Below are positions 1-6,800 of a stretch of 9,645 bases of DNA, in pieces. The stretch comes from an uncultured Collinsella sp. (lineage in GTDB: Bacteria > Actinomycetota > Coriobacteriia > Coriobacteriales > Coriobacteriaceae). The notes beneath the pieces were generated by a model that saw only the letters and a program-made list of their open reading frames with translations, did not search any database and was not told the origin of the DNA. The stretch is from positions 1 through 9,645 of the forward strand of contig CAAFOA010000029.1 of the NCBI GenBank assembly GCA_900764415.1, given 5' to 3'. The position numbers and the translations under genes are program-made. How positions within the stretch are numbered: the first letter of the stretch is position 1; each line of letters begins with the position of its first letter.

Positions 1-3000
1 CTTCTTGGCAGTGGTCGCTGCAGACGAGCCCGTGTCGGACTTCTTGTCCTTCTTGTCGGACTTATCGGAATTCTTCTTGGAATCCTTATCGTCCTTGGTC
101 TCGGTCGTAGTCGTGGTAGACACCGGCTTCTGACCCGGAGCAACAGCACCGCCAGCCTGCTGCCCGTTTGTACCGTTACCCGAGCCGCCTTTGGAGCCAG
201 AGCCACCGTTACCGTCAGGGGCAACGGCGTTCTTGATCCACTTGGCATACAGCGTCATATCAGCCGTCACCGCAACGCTAAAGTCATACGCCTTTGTACA
301 AGATTCATCGGTGTACCAACCGGCGAAGGTATAGCCCTCACGCGTCGGATCGGTCGGCTTGGTGACAGTCGAGCCCGAAGCGGGGGTCTGACCATTGACC
401 GACGAGCCGCCCTGAGTATCAAACTTGACACGATGTGCCTGAGATTTCACACAGAAGAGATGGCCCGAATCGTTGGTGTAATACAGATTGCCGAACTGAT
501 CGCAGACAACCGAAGCCATGCAATAGTTGGCATATCCAGAACCGGGAACGAACACCTCGGTTGCCTCGGCATCGCCCAGCTTGTACATGTACACGCCACC
601 GCCGGTAGTGTAGTTAGGCCAATTGCCCTTGGCGCCGTTCAAGGTGAAATATACGTACGTCTCGCCATCATGTGTTGAGACGAGCGGCGTGCCCTTGGAC
701 TCAAAGCCAAGCTCTTCGCCATCGGCCTTCGTAATCTGCTTCACACTCATATCGGAGAGGTCAATGATCGAAAGCAGGCCCTTAGCCGTAGCCGTAGCCT
801 TGGCCTTGGTCTTCCAATTGTTCACGGTTGTCCCGCCAATAAAAGCATACTTACCACTGAAAACGGGCGTCGAAGTCGAATAAGCGGCAAACTGAACTTT
901 CGCGGCCTCAGTAATGGAACCATCGGAACCAATGGTCAGCTTGTGCAACGTACCATCGTCGCGCGTAACAGCATATATATAGCCGTCATGAACGGTAAGC
1001 GCCGAACGGATGTTGCCACCAGACAGCTTAATCGAACCAACAAGCTTTGACAGATCGGCAGAATATACGCGCACCTGGCCAAAATCTCCGCCAACTACAT
1101 AGTAGCCATTTACCATCAGGCCGCCAGACCAGTAGTAACCTCCGTCAGCGACGGAGGCGCTACCGGCGATGGCACCCGTGTGAATATTGATGCGCCTGAC
1201 CGTACCGTTTTGCACGTCATTGCCATTGGCAGACCAATAATCAAGGGTGTTGATATAGACGTAGTCGCCGTCAACGGTCAACGAAGACAGGTTCTGCTTC
1301 GTAAACGCATCGGAATACCAAAGCGTCTCAAACGTCTTTGCCGAAACAGCCTGCAGATAGCCGCCGGAAAGCGGAATCAAAATAATGCCTTGCGCAATAA
1401 CAGGACGGCAGGTGGTATCCATGGAAGAGCCAAGCTCAAGAGATCGCACGACGGAACCCGTCTCGGGGTCAACCTCGTTGAGGACCGCATTCCACGTCTT
1501 TCCATTCCACACCGATGCACCCGTGACAAGGTATACCTTTCCGTTCGCGACAATGGGGTCAGACGCAGAGGCGCTTGCACCTGCCTTCTGCTGCTCTTCG
1601 GTCAGAAGATTAAGTGCCCAAGAAGGCGTATCGGTCTTTGTTGTAGGCGTAAGGGCGTCCGTCGAGGATCCCGAGCCACCGTTCGCAAAACCATTCCATG
1701 CCGCATCGACATCGGGATGCTCCGTTCCGGGATTGGTAGCAGGAGCCGTCGAGGGCTTCTGCATGCCGTCACCCTTAACGTAACGGAACTCGACGCAATC
1801 GCCGTTCTTAAGGAAATAGCTCGGGGCGCCGACGCTCGCATACCCATTGTTTACAAAGAACGACCAGTAGCTGTACGGCGCGACGCTCGTTGTGCTCAGC
1901 ACGCGGCCATCGGGCATCGTCGCACTCGTAAGACCCCATGCATTTGCTTCGAGGTTCGTACAACCGGCAGCCGTCATAAGCTGCTCGAGCACCGACTCGG
2001 CCGTCGTGTCTTCGTCGGCGGGAAGCGTAAGCTCGGTCAAGGGCACCACCGATTGCTCGGTGTAGTTGCCGCCGGCGTCACTTGCGGAAACGCCCGTGAC
2101 CTTGGCCGTCACCGCAATGGTCTTGCCCTCGTTCGGGTTGTCGAGCCCCGTCGTTCCCTTGACGTTTACCGTCGCAGAAACATCCAAGCCGGCAAGTACC
2201 GCGTAGTCCGAATTGTCGGGATAGCGCTCGGCATAACGGGCAAAACGCTCACTCTTCAGACGGCCGCTAATCGTGACTTTCGTGTTGTATTCGGGCTGAG
2301 TGAGGATAAGGTTCTCATGCGCGATAACACTCGGTTTGCTCGACTTGAGCAAACGATAGGTGTTCTCCGTGCCACCGGGGAGCTCGCTAAACACGAAGCC
2401 GTAGTGGCCTGCAGCCTCTTCGGAGGAATAGCACCAGTTAACCGCATATCCCTGACCGTACACCTTCAACGGCGCATGCAAGTTCCCCGTTACATTGGAC
2501 GCATCCTGCCCGTCAAGAATACCCTGAGAGAATGTTGACTTTGCAAGGCTCAGGTGGAACAGCTCGGCATCGAGCTCGTCCTGCTCCTGCGGGGCAATCG
2601 CAAAATCGAGGGTCTTACTAGCCGTGACCTCGGCGTTCGACTTATCGGTCACCGTGAGGGTGATCTTGGTCTTCGCTGCCTCGGTGCCAGGCAGCGGCTG
2701 GTAGACCGTGCCCTTGTAGCCGTTGAACGTGATGTCATCGGTGCTGGCGGAATACTCAACCTTGTAGTACTTGCCGTCGATATTGAGCGTGCTCGTGCGC
2801 GGCATCTGCAGGTCGGCGGTCAGGCCATCCTTGTTGGCGACCGCGTCAGTGCCGGAATACTTGATGTTGTCGTAGGTAAAGGCCGCATCGACCTTCTCCT
2901 GGAGCGCCTTCTTGTCGGCGGCGACCTTCTCGGGATCGCCCTTGACGGTGAGCTTGAAGTCGTGCGAGCCGGCAAGCTTGATATCGCCGCTCGTAACCGT

Positions 3001-6000
3001 AACCTTGGCGGTCAGTGTCACGTCTCGATCGCTCGATGCGCGCGAAACCTTACCTGTCTTATCTTCCCAGCTATAACCAGAAACAAACAGGCGCTCGGTG
3101 TCGGAGCTTGTCCATTCAACAGAGAATTTCTTTGCGGAACCCGCCTTGTACGGAAGCGTGACATTTTGGGTCACGCCATCGGCGGACTCGCCCGACGCGT
3201 AGCCAATCTGCAGGGATTCGGCGGCACTGTCAAGAAGGTCTTGCAGCTTGGCCTCGTCCCAAGCCACCTGAACTGTCTTGTTGGGCTGGTAATACTCGGT
3301 CTTGCCATCGCGCGACAGTTCAAACGCCACATCGGCGCTACGCAGACCGTCGATGTTGTAACCGGTGTAGTCGTTGGGGTCAATGAAGAAGAACGTCACA
3401 TCGCCGTTGGTCTTATCCTGGGCGTCGGAGATGCCGACCGTAGCCTTGGCGTCCTCGGCCTTAAAGGCAACGCCGCCCTCGGAGACCTTGACGTCAATAT
3501 CGGTAAAGCCCAAATCGGCAAGCTGCGCCTTCAGCACGTCATTGACGTTGCCGCCCTTGGCGCTGTAATCAACGGCGATCTGTTTATTGGCATCGTTGAG
3601 CTTTTGGACTGCGGCCTCAAGAGAGCCTGCGACGATCACGGGATTGGCAGAGACGAGCTCGACCGTCGAGCTACCGCTCGTGGCGACAGCCTTCAGATAC
3701 TTGCCCGCGGCAGAAGCCGAGACCGTCGCCTCGGCGCCCGACATATCGGGCAGCAGCGTCCAGTCGGCCGCCGGAGCTTTCGCGTCGTCGGCCGCATACC
3801 AAGCAACAGTCGTCTGGTCAGTGACATCGATACCATTGGTGGTCGAACCGTCGGCGCGCTTAGCCTGCGCCGTCGCCTTGACGCTATCACCCGAGACGAG
3901 ATGGGTCGAATCGCTATTGATCTGCGGCGTAGTTGTCACGCGCAGCAGGCTATACTCCCCCGCCGCGGTAACGCTATCGGGCGAAACCCACTCAACGGTG
4001 TTGTCGAGGGCGTTCGCCGTAACTTTGATGCGCTTGCCAACAAGCGCGTCCGAAATGGTCAGGCTGCCATCGGTCGTATCGATGCCGTCGGTGAGCTCGG
4101 CCCAATCGGCATCGCCCTCGCCCTTGGCATACCACGCCATGGTGAGCTCGGCATCGTCGGGCACGTCCTTGGTCGAGCCCGACCAGCTTCCCGGCACTTG
4201 CACACTCGGCGTGATCTTCGAACCCACGCTCAGCGTAACGTTCTTATCGGCAAGCTCAATGCCCGCCAGCTTGTACTGACCCTTAAGCGTCACGGGGCCG
4301 AGCGGGGCAACGGACTGCGTGCCGCCGTAGGAGCTCTTCTTCTGCGTGCTGGAAACGGTATTTTCGCTCGTAACCTTCACGCGCAGGTACTTGCCGGCAT
4401 AGGCGGCGTCAACGGTATAGGTGGCCTCGGTGGCACCGGGGATATCGGTATAGGCGGAGTCGTAGCTCGAGCTGCTGTTTGCATACTGCCACTGGTAGGT
4501 CACATTATCGGTGCGGTCGATATAGTGATAGTTGGAGCCGTCCTTTTTGCGCACCTTAGTCTTGAGCGTATCGCCTACGTGCACGCCATTGGTGGCGGGA
4601 GAGCCCTCAAACTGTACGTCGTACAGCTCAACCTGGCCCGCGACGGAAACGGGACCCGCCGCATAGTAGGGCTTCTGCTCGCCGTAACCGCCGTTGGCCT
4701 TGGCCACGACGTAGTAACCCTTAAGGGCGGCGGTCACCGTCAGGGTGTTGCCGGTCTCACCCTCGATAGGCGTGTTGCACGAGCTCGCGTAGTTCGAGGT
4801 GCCCTTATACCACTGCCACGTGACATGTGAATCGGTGGTAACGTCGGTGGAACCCGCCTTGGCGGTCGCCGTAATCGTGGAACCAACCTCGACTTTGCCC
4901 GAAGTCGGGCTCATAGTCACGCTCGTGACATTAATTGAACCGGCGGCAGCAACGAGAGCGCCCGTCGAGTTGGTCAAGCTCGAAGAGCCGATCTTCGAGG
5001 ACACCTTGCACTTGAGGTACTTGCCGCCCAAAGCGTCGGTTAGCTCGAGGGTTTCACCCGTGGCGCCCGCGATATCGGTATACGTGCCACTCTTGGTGTC
5101 AGAGCTCTGCCACTGGAAGTTGAGCTTGTCCGCGTCGACGAACGCGCCGTACGCGCCGCCCTTCTCCTTGGCGCGGGCCTTAGCGGTATCCCCCACCGCA
5201 AAGACGCTCGTGTTGTCCTTGGTGTTGATGATGGACACGGCCGAAATCTCGACCGCACCGGCCTGTTTGACCTTGCTGGAAGTGGTCTTGTTCACCGTGT
5301 TGACGCCAGCGTTGGCCTCGACCCTGATGTACTTGCCCTCAAGGTCGTCGCCCACCACGAGCGTAGCGCCCGTCTCGCCCTCGATCTTGGTAAAGCCCGA
5401 GTACTGCGAGGTGGATGCGGACCACGTGTAGGTGACCTTAGCATCGGCGGGGGCTTGCTGATAATAGCTTATGTACGGAGTCGCCGTCAGGGTATCGCCT
5501 ATGCTCGGCGTGTCGCTATTCAGCTTGACGCTGTTAAGCTCCATCTGGCCGACGCCCAGCACGGGGCCAGGAATGTAGTTGGCATTGATGCCCGAGCCAG
5601 AAGAAACGGACGGACCATAGTAGTCCTTGCCATCAACCGTTACCTTGCAGATGAAGTATTTGCCTTCTATCGCGGCGGTGACGGTGAGCGACTGCTCGTG
5701 GCCTACGACCTCGGTGTAGTCGGCGACATTGCTGCTGGCCCTGGTCGTGCCGGCGAGCCAGGTGTAAGTCCAGGTGCCGGGATTGGTAACGGACTGAGTC
5801 GAAGTGCCGTACCAGTCGTCCTCGACCTCATCGTACATATTTGCCCAGAGCGTATCGCCCGCGCTGAGCGCGCCGGACTTCGTGGAATACGAGTTGTCTT
5901 TATCCTTGGCGTCCTGAATGAAGACCTTTGCCTCACCGGAAAGCGTTGTGGCGGATGCGGCGGCAACGGCGTTCTTCTGCTCCGAAGCAGCAGACGTCGC

Positions 6001-6357
6001 AGCAGAGTTCTCGGACTCAGTCGCGTTGTCTGCGGCGGTGTCATCGCCATTCGCGGCACTCGCATTTGCACCCTGATCTGCGCTGGCGTCATCGGCAGCA
6101 GTGCTCGCCGCCGCGCTCTTCGCGCCGGTGTCGGCAGCGGTGCCATCGTCGGCCGCCGCGCCCTCGCCGTCCGTCGCAGCCTGGGTCACGGCCTCGGCAA
6201 TGCCCTCGGCGCCCTCGGCCCAAAGTTGCGCCGGCGTGGTGCCAAAAGCCATGGCAAAAGCCAGGAACGCCACCAGACCGCGCTTGGCTACGCCGCGGGC
6301 AATCGCTCCATGGCGACGCCACGAGGCGCGCTGGCGCTCGTCTTCAAACATATCCAT
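1..6357 (-). CDS. Giant secreted surface protein with Ig repeats, DUF4430 (transcobalamin-like) domain and PQQ-type beta-propeller; 3' end outside window
   Basis: The frame stays open from the ATG at 6357 to the left edge (2119 codons, no stop), so the C terminus is missing. Residues 1-45 form a signal peptide: an Arg-rich start, the hydrophobic run GLVAFLAMAF, and likely cleavage after QLWA. An Ala/Asp/Glu/Ser linker follows to about 138. Seven Ig-like repeats span about 139-912. Atrophied bacterial Ig-like modules span about 913-1400. A DUF4430 domain lies at about 1409-1527, a beta-propeller at about 1573-1972, an InlB B-type repeat (GYTFAGWYTDESCTKAYDFS) at about 1975-2043, then a Gly, Thr and Lys/Asp/Ser tail. 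The tail resembles a wall-spanning stalk, so an LPXTG or membrane anchor is expected beyond the edge. The gene sits alone behind a cobalamin riboswitch. With DUF4430 this suggests a role in binding corrinoids at the cell surface (inference). A purely adhesive role is the main alternative. Extent and secretion are well supported; ligand is not shown. Confidence 0.93.
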   Translation of the reverse strand, partial: MDMFEDERQRASWRRHGAIARGVAKRGLVAFLAFAMAFGTTPAQLWAEGAEGIAEAVTQAATDGEGAAADDGTAADTGAKSAAASTAADDASADQGANASAANGDDTAADNATESENSAATSAASEQKNAVAAASATTLSGEAKVFIQDAKDKDNSYSTKSGALSAGDTLWANMYDEVEDDWYGTSTQSVTNPGTWTYTWLAGTTRASSNVADYTEVVGHEQSLTVTAAIEGKYFICKVTVDGKDYYGPSVSSGSGINANYIPGPVLGVGQMELNSVKLNSDTPSIGDTLTATPYISYYQQAPADAKVTYTWSASTSQYSGFTKIEGETGATLVVGDDLEGKYIRVEANAGVNTVNKTTSSKVKQAGAVEISAVSIINTKDNTSVFAVGDTAKARAKEKGGAYGAFVDADKLNFQWQSSDTKSGTYTDIAGATGETLELTDALGGKYLKCKVSSKIGSSSLTNSTGALVAAAGSINVTSVTMSPTSGKVEVGSTITATAKAGSTDVTTDSHVTWQWYKGTSNYASSCNTPIEGETGNTLTVTAALKGYYVVAKANGGYGEQKPYYAAGPVSVAGQVELYDVQFEGSPATNGVHVGDTLKTKVRKKDGSNYHYIDRTDNVTYQWQYANSSSSYDSAYTDIPGATEATYTVDAAYAGKYLRVKVTSENTVSSTQKKSSYGGTQSVAPLGPVTLKGQYKLAGIELADKNVTLSVGSKITPSVQVPGSWSGSTKDVPDDAELTMAWYAKGEGDADWAELTDGIDTTDGSLTISDALVGKRIKVTANALDNTVEWVSPDSVTAAGEYSLLRVTTTPQINSDSTHLVSGDSVKATAQAKRADGSTTNGIDVTDQTTVAWYAADDAKAPAADWTLLPDMSGAEATVSASAAGKYLKAVATSGSSTVELVSANPVIVAGSLEAAVQKLNDANKQIAVDYSAKGGNVNDVLKAQLADLGFTDIDVKVSEGGVAFKAEDAKATVGISDAQDKTNGDVTFFFIDPNDYTGYNIDGLRSADVAFELSRDGKTEYYQPNKTVQVAWDEAKLQDLLDSAAESLQIGYASGESADGVTQNVTLPYKAGSAKKFSVEWTSSDTERLFVSGYSWEDKTGKVSRASSDRDVTLTAKVTVTSGDIKLAGSHDFKLTVKGDPEKVAADKKALQEKVDAAFTYDNIKYSGTDAVANKDGLTADLQMPRTSTLNIDGKYYKVEYSASTDDITFNGYKGTVYQPLPGTEAAKTKITLTVTDKSNAEVTASKTLDFAIAPQEQDELDAELFHLSLAKSTFSQGILDGQDASNVTGNLHAPLKVYGQGYAVNWCYSSEEAAGHYGFVFSELPGGTENTYRLLKSSKPSVIAHENLILTQPEYNTKVTISGRLKSERFARYAERYPDNSDYAVLAGLDVSATVNVKGTTGLDNPNEGKTIAVTAKVTGVSASDAGGNYTEQSVVPLTELTLPADEDTTAESVLEQLMTAAGCTNLEANAWGLTSATMPDGRVLSTTSVAPYSYWSFFVNNGYASVGAPSYFLKNGDCVEFRYVKGDGMQKPSTAPATNPGTEHPDVDAAWNGFANGGSGSSTDALTPTTKTDTPSWALNLLTEEQQKAGASASASDPIVANGKVYLVTGASVWNGKTWNAVLNEVDPETGSVVRSLELGSSMDTTCRPVIAQGIILIPLSGGYLQAVSAKTFETLWYSDAFTKQNLSSLTVDGDYVYINTLDYWSANGNDVQNGTVRRINIHTGAIAGSASVADGGYYWSGGLMVNGYYVVGGDFGQVRVYSADLSKLVGSIKLSGGNIRSALTVHDGYIYAVTRDDGTLHKLTIGSDGSITEAAKVQFAAYSTSTPVFSGKYAFIGGTTVNNWKTKAKATATAKGLLSIIDLSDMSVKQITKADGEELGFESKGTPLVSTHDGETYVYFTLNGAKGNWPNYTTGGGVYMYKLGDAEATEVFVPGSGYANYCMASVVCDQFGNLYYTNDSGHLFCVKSQAHRVKFDTQGGSSVNGQTPASGSTVTKPTDPTREGYTFAGWYTDESCTKAYDFSVAVTADMTLYAKWIKNAVAPDGNGGSGSKGGSGNGTNGQQAGGAVAPGQKPVSTTTTTETKDDKDSKKNSDKSDKKDKKSDTGSSAATTAKK
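228..432 (-). other. InlB B-repeat / Listeria-Bacteroides (Flg_new) repeat within the giant protein
   Basis: Residues about 1975-2043. The segment starts with HRVKFDTQGGSSVNGQTPAS, continues with TKPTDPTREGYTFAGWYTDE, and ends with AVTADMTLYAKW. This matches the standard form of the repeat: 'v.fd..gG', 'p..P...Gy.F.GWy.d', 'dmtlyAkW'. It is a small ubiquitin-like beta-grasp module common in cell-surface proteins of gut Firmicutes and Actinobacteria. A single copy is present here. It lies just before the low-complexity tail, which fits a membrane- or wall-proximal position. Confidence 0.88.
440..1640 (-). other. PQQ-type beta-propeller domain (seven or eight blades) within the giant protein
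   Basis: Residues about 1573-1972. A recurring pattern of 'P.V..G.vYl', a turn, then 'v..ld..tG.....' runs through the region. Blade starts include DPIVANGKVYLVTG, CRPVIAQGIILIP, SLTVDGDYVYINT, GGLMVNGYYVVGG, SALTVHDGYIYAVTR, STPVFSGKYAFIGG, GTPLVSTHDGETYVYF and ASVVCDQFGNLYYT. Outer strands include LNEVDPETGSVVRSLEL, VRRINIHTGAIAGSAS and VRVYSADLSKLVGSIKL. The last blade lacks an outer strand, which the opening PSWALNLL strand could supply, as in Velcro-closed propellers. That gives about eight repeats. No heme or calcium site is evident, and no PQQ-dependent dehydrogenase active site is evident, so an enzyme is unlikely and a ligand- or protein-binding role is more likely. Confidence 0.75.
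1775..2130 (-). other. DUF4430 / transcobalamin-like C-terminal domain within the giant protein
   Basis: Residues about 1409-1527. What is visible: an opening strand TIAVTAKVTG, a middle segment TTAESVLEQLMTAAG (the usual 'tv.daL..a' helix), a variable loop, and the diagnostic end SYWSFFVNNGYASVGAPSYF followed by KNGDCVEFRYV. Trp1498 and the Gly1519-Asp1520 pair sit where DUF4430 members carry their conserved aromatic and GD turn. This family is related to the C-terminal beta domain of transcobalamin and intrinsic factor, which packs against cobalamin in the animal proteins. In bacteria DUF4430 occurs in secreted proteins, some of them linked to B12 uptake genes. The B12 riboswitch in the leader of the same gene strengthens that reading. 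Direct binding is inferred. Confidence 0.82.
2200..3621 (-). other. Protein region of atrophied bacterial Ig-like domains (aBig-like), linking repeats to DUF4430
   Basis: Residues about 913-1385 of the giant protein. Two modules have the layout of atrophied bacterial Ig domains. The first (about 1030-1136) has a helix-like LQDLLDSAAESLQIGYASG, then VTQNVTLPYKAG, the WTSSD strand, GKVSRASSDRDVTLTAKV, and a final strand HDFKLTVKG. The second (about 1143-1255) has an opening helix LQEKVDAAFTYDNIKY, a YSAS strand, KITLTVTD and a terminal LDFAIAP. A third, more degenerate copy may cover about 1260-1385 (VNWCYSSEE, KVTISGRL). The preceding stretch (913-1030) is a mixed alpha/beta-looking segment that I cannot assign. 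The function is probably structural. Boundaries are approximate. Confidence 0.55.
3622..5940 (-). repeat. Seven tandem Ig-like repeats within the giant surface protein (protein-level repeat)
   Basis: Seven modules of roughly 98-135 residues follow one another: about residues 139-273, 274-371, 371-477, 478-577, 578-696, 697-804 and 805-912. Each has an early 'vGDTL.a' or similar strand, a central Trp strand (such as VTYQWQ, LNFQWQ or TMAWYA), and a late strand of the type YTDIAGATGETL followed by an 'aL.GKYL+.kV' strand. Examples of the last are GGKYLKCKV, AGKYLRVKV and EGKYIRVEA. The sixth and seventh are more diverged (VGKRIKVTA, AGKYLKAVA). DNA identity between copies is low, so these are old duplications rather than recent ones. 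Such arrays usually act as stalks that hold a terminal domain away from the wall. Here they lie on the N-terminal side of the putative ligand-binding domains. Confidence 0.8.
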
Positions 6358-6360
6358 TTG

Positions 6361-6366
6361 TCTCCT
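6361..6366 (-). promoter_or_regulatory. Ribosome binding site of the giant surface protein
   Basis: On the minus strand AGGAGA lies directly before the gene: AGGAG, then ACAA, then ATG at 6357. A second in-frame ATG two codons on (6351) would give a 10-nt spacer. The 4-nt spacing to the first ATG is slightly short and the 10-nt one slightly long, so either Met1 or Met3 could be the true start. The protein changes by only two residues. Confidence 0.7.
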
Positions 6367-6411
6367 ATTGTCTGAACTTGGAGCATTGCCCAGCGGCTGC
6401 CCCACGTCATC

Positions 6412-6444
6412 GCGCACGTTGCGCTCGAGTACCCCCATCGGGGT
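6412..6444 (-). promoter_or_regulatory. Two small hairpins in the leader between riboswitch and start codon
   Basis: ACCCC/GGGGT with a 4-nt loop (6431-6444) and GCGCA/TGCGC with a 3-nt loop (6412-6424) can fold in the 145-nt stretch between aptamer and ATG. Neither is followed by a T-tract. They may take part in the switch between alternative folds or simply keep the leader structured. I cannot say which fold, if any, hides the Shine-Dalgarno. Confidence 0.3.
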
Positions 6445-6465
6445 CCCCCTTCCCTCCAGAGCCCA

Positions 6466-6497
6466 ACGCGTACCGGCGGCATGCGCCACGGTCGCGT
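6466..6497 (-). promoter_or_regulatory. Strong hairpin 3' of the aptamer: candidate P13 / expression-platform stem
   Basis: On the minus strand ACGCGACCG (from 6497) pairs with CGGTACGCGT (ending 6466), with one bulged A, and an inner GGC/GCC stem closes a GCAT loop. It starts three bases after P1. This is where class I cobalamin riboswitches place the hairpin whose loop makes a kissing contact with L5 of the aptamer. No T-run follows, so it is not an intrinsic terminator by itself. The assignment as P13 rests on position and pairing only. Confidence 0.5.
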
Positions 6498-6500
6498 GCA

Positions 6501-6673
6501 AGATGGGAGGCGATCCGACTTAACCTTACCGACCCAGGCGCGCCGTCCGATCTGCGACGTGACCATCCCGGGCCAAGAGGAATTACGGTTACTGGTACAG
6601 CCGGGGACTTGCACCCCGATTCTCCCAAACGCGCAGGAAAACTGCGCATTCGTGCGTCTCCGCACCACCATCT
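6501..6673 (-). ncRNA. Cobalamin (B12) riboswitch aptamer
   Basis: Read on the minus strand, the region carries the hallmarks of the cobalamin aptamer. The core GGGGTGCAAGTCCCCGGCTG (about 6616-6597) matches the consensus 'cGGUGcAAnUCCGg-cgGU'. It is followed by TACCAGTAACCGTAAT, matching the 'cccGCaACUGUaA' segment. The 3' B12 box appears as AAGTCGGATCGCCTCCC (about 6521-6505), a version of 'AGcCAGgAuACCuGCC'. The ends can close a P1 helix, AGATGG (6673-6668) with CCATCT (6506-6501). Two compact hairpins lie in the 5' part: GTGCG/CGCAC with loop GAGA (6652-6665) and GCGCAG/CTGCGC (6631-6647). The aptamer begins a few bases after the predicted transcription start and lies about 145 nt before the ATG of the giant surface protein. 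Cobalamin riboswitches normally switch genes off when adenosylcobalamin or related corrinoids are present. Confidence 0.9.
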
Positions 6674-6682
6674 AGGCCATCG

Positions 6683-6711
6683 ATTATTACTGTCGATATG
6701 GTAGCACGCAA
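6683..6711 (-). promoter_or_regulatory. Sigma-70-type promoter of the riboswitch-giant gene transcript
   Basis: On the minus strand a -35-like TTGCGT (6711-6706) and a -10-like AATAAT (6688-6683, one mismatch to TATAAT) are separated by exactly 17 bp. Transcription would begin near 6676, just before the AGATGG that opens P1 of the riboswitch. The leader would then be about 320 nt. The position relative to the aptamer is the strongest support; the -35 box is weak. Confidence 0.55.
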
Positions 6712-6774
6712 AAGGGTCCCGCACGCAGGCGAAGCCCAAGGTAAAAGCTATGGTTTGCAATAGGAAAGGACGCC

Positions 6775-6794
6775 ATCGGGCCTTTAAACCCGAT
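6775..6794. repeat. Small inverted repeat ATCGGG-8-CCCGAT
   Basis: A perfect 6-bp inverted repeat with the AT-rich loop CCTTTAAA lies about 65 bp upstream of the predicted -35 box of the giant surface gene. It could be a weak stem-loop or an operator half-site pair. No T-tract follows on either strand. I see nothing else in 6712-6774. Confidence 0.3.
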
Positions 6795-6800
6795 TCGTTT

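Noticed and set aside
34..110. Short near-repeats in the DNA as a CRISPR-like or regulatory repeat
   Set aside because: They are in-frame codon repeats for Lys, Asp and Ser in the protein tail, with no regular spacer.
1180..4830. Two long plus-strand open frames (1180-2538 and 2554-4830)
   Set aside because: They lie wholly antisense to the giant surface gene. Their proteins are Arg/Gly/Val-rich without recognisable domains, while the opposite strand encodes clear Ig, DUF4430 and propeller motifs. They are products of GC-rich codon bias.
6431..6444. ACCCC/GGGGT hairpin as an intrinsic terminator of the riboswitch
   Set aside because: The stem is only 5 bp and no T-run follows on the minus strand (it continues ACTCGAGCGC).
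5455..6704. Plus-strand open frames over the N-terminal part of the giant gene and its leader
   Set aside because: They mirror the Ala/Asp-rich linker and riboswitch, show extreme Arg/Ser/Pro composition, and have no convincing ribosome binding site.
6288..6760. Minus-strand open frames of 117-127 codons covering the riboswitch leader
   Set aside because: They run through the structured aptamer, one begins upstream of the predicted transcription start, and the other overlaps the signal-peptide region of the giant gene in another frame. No protein-family pattern was seen.
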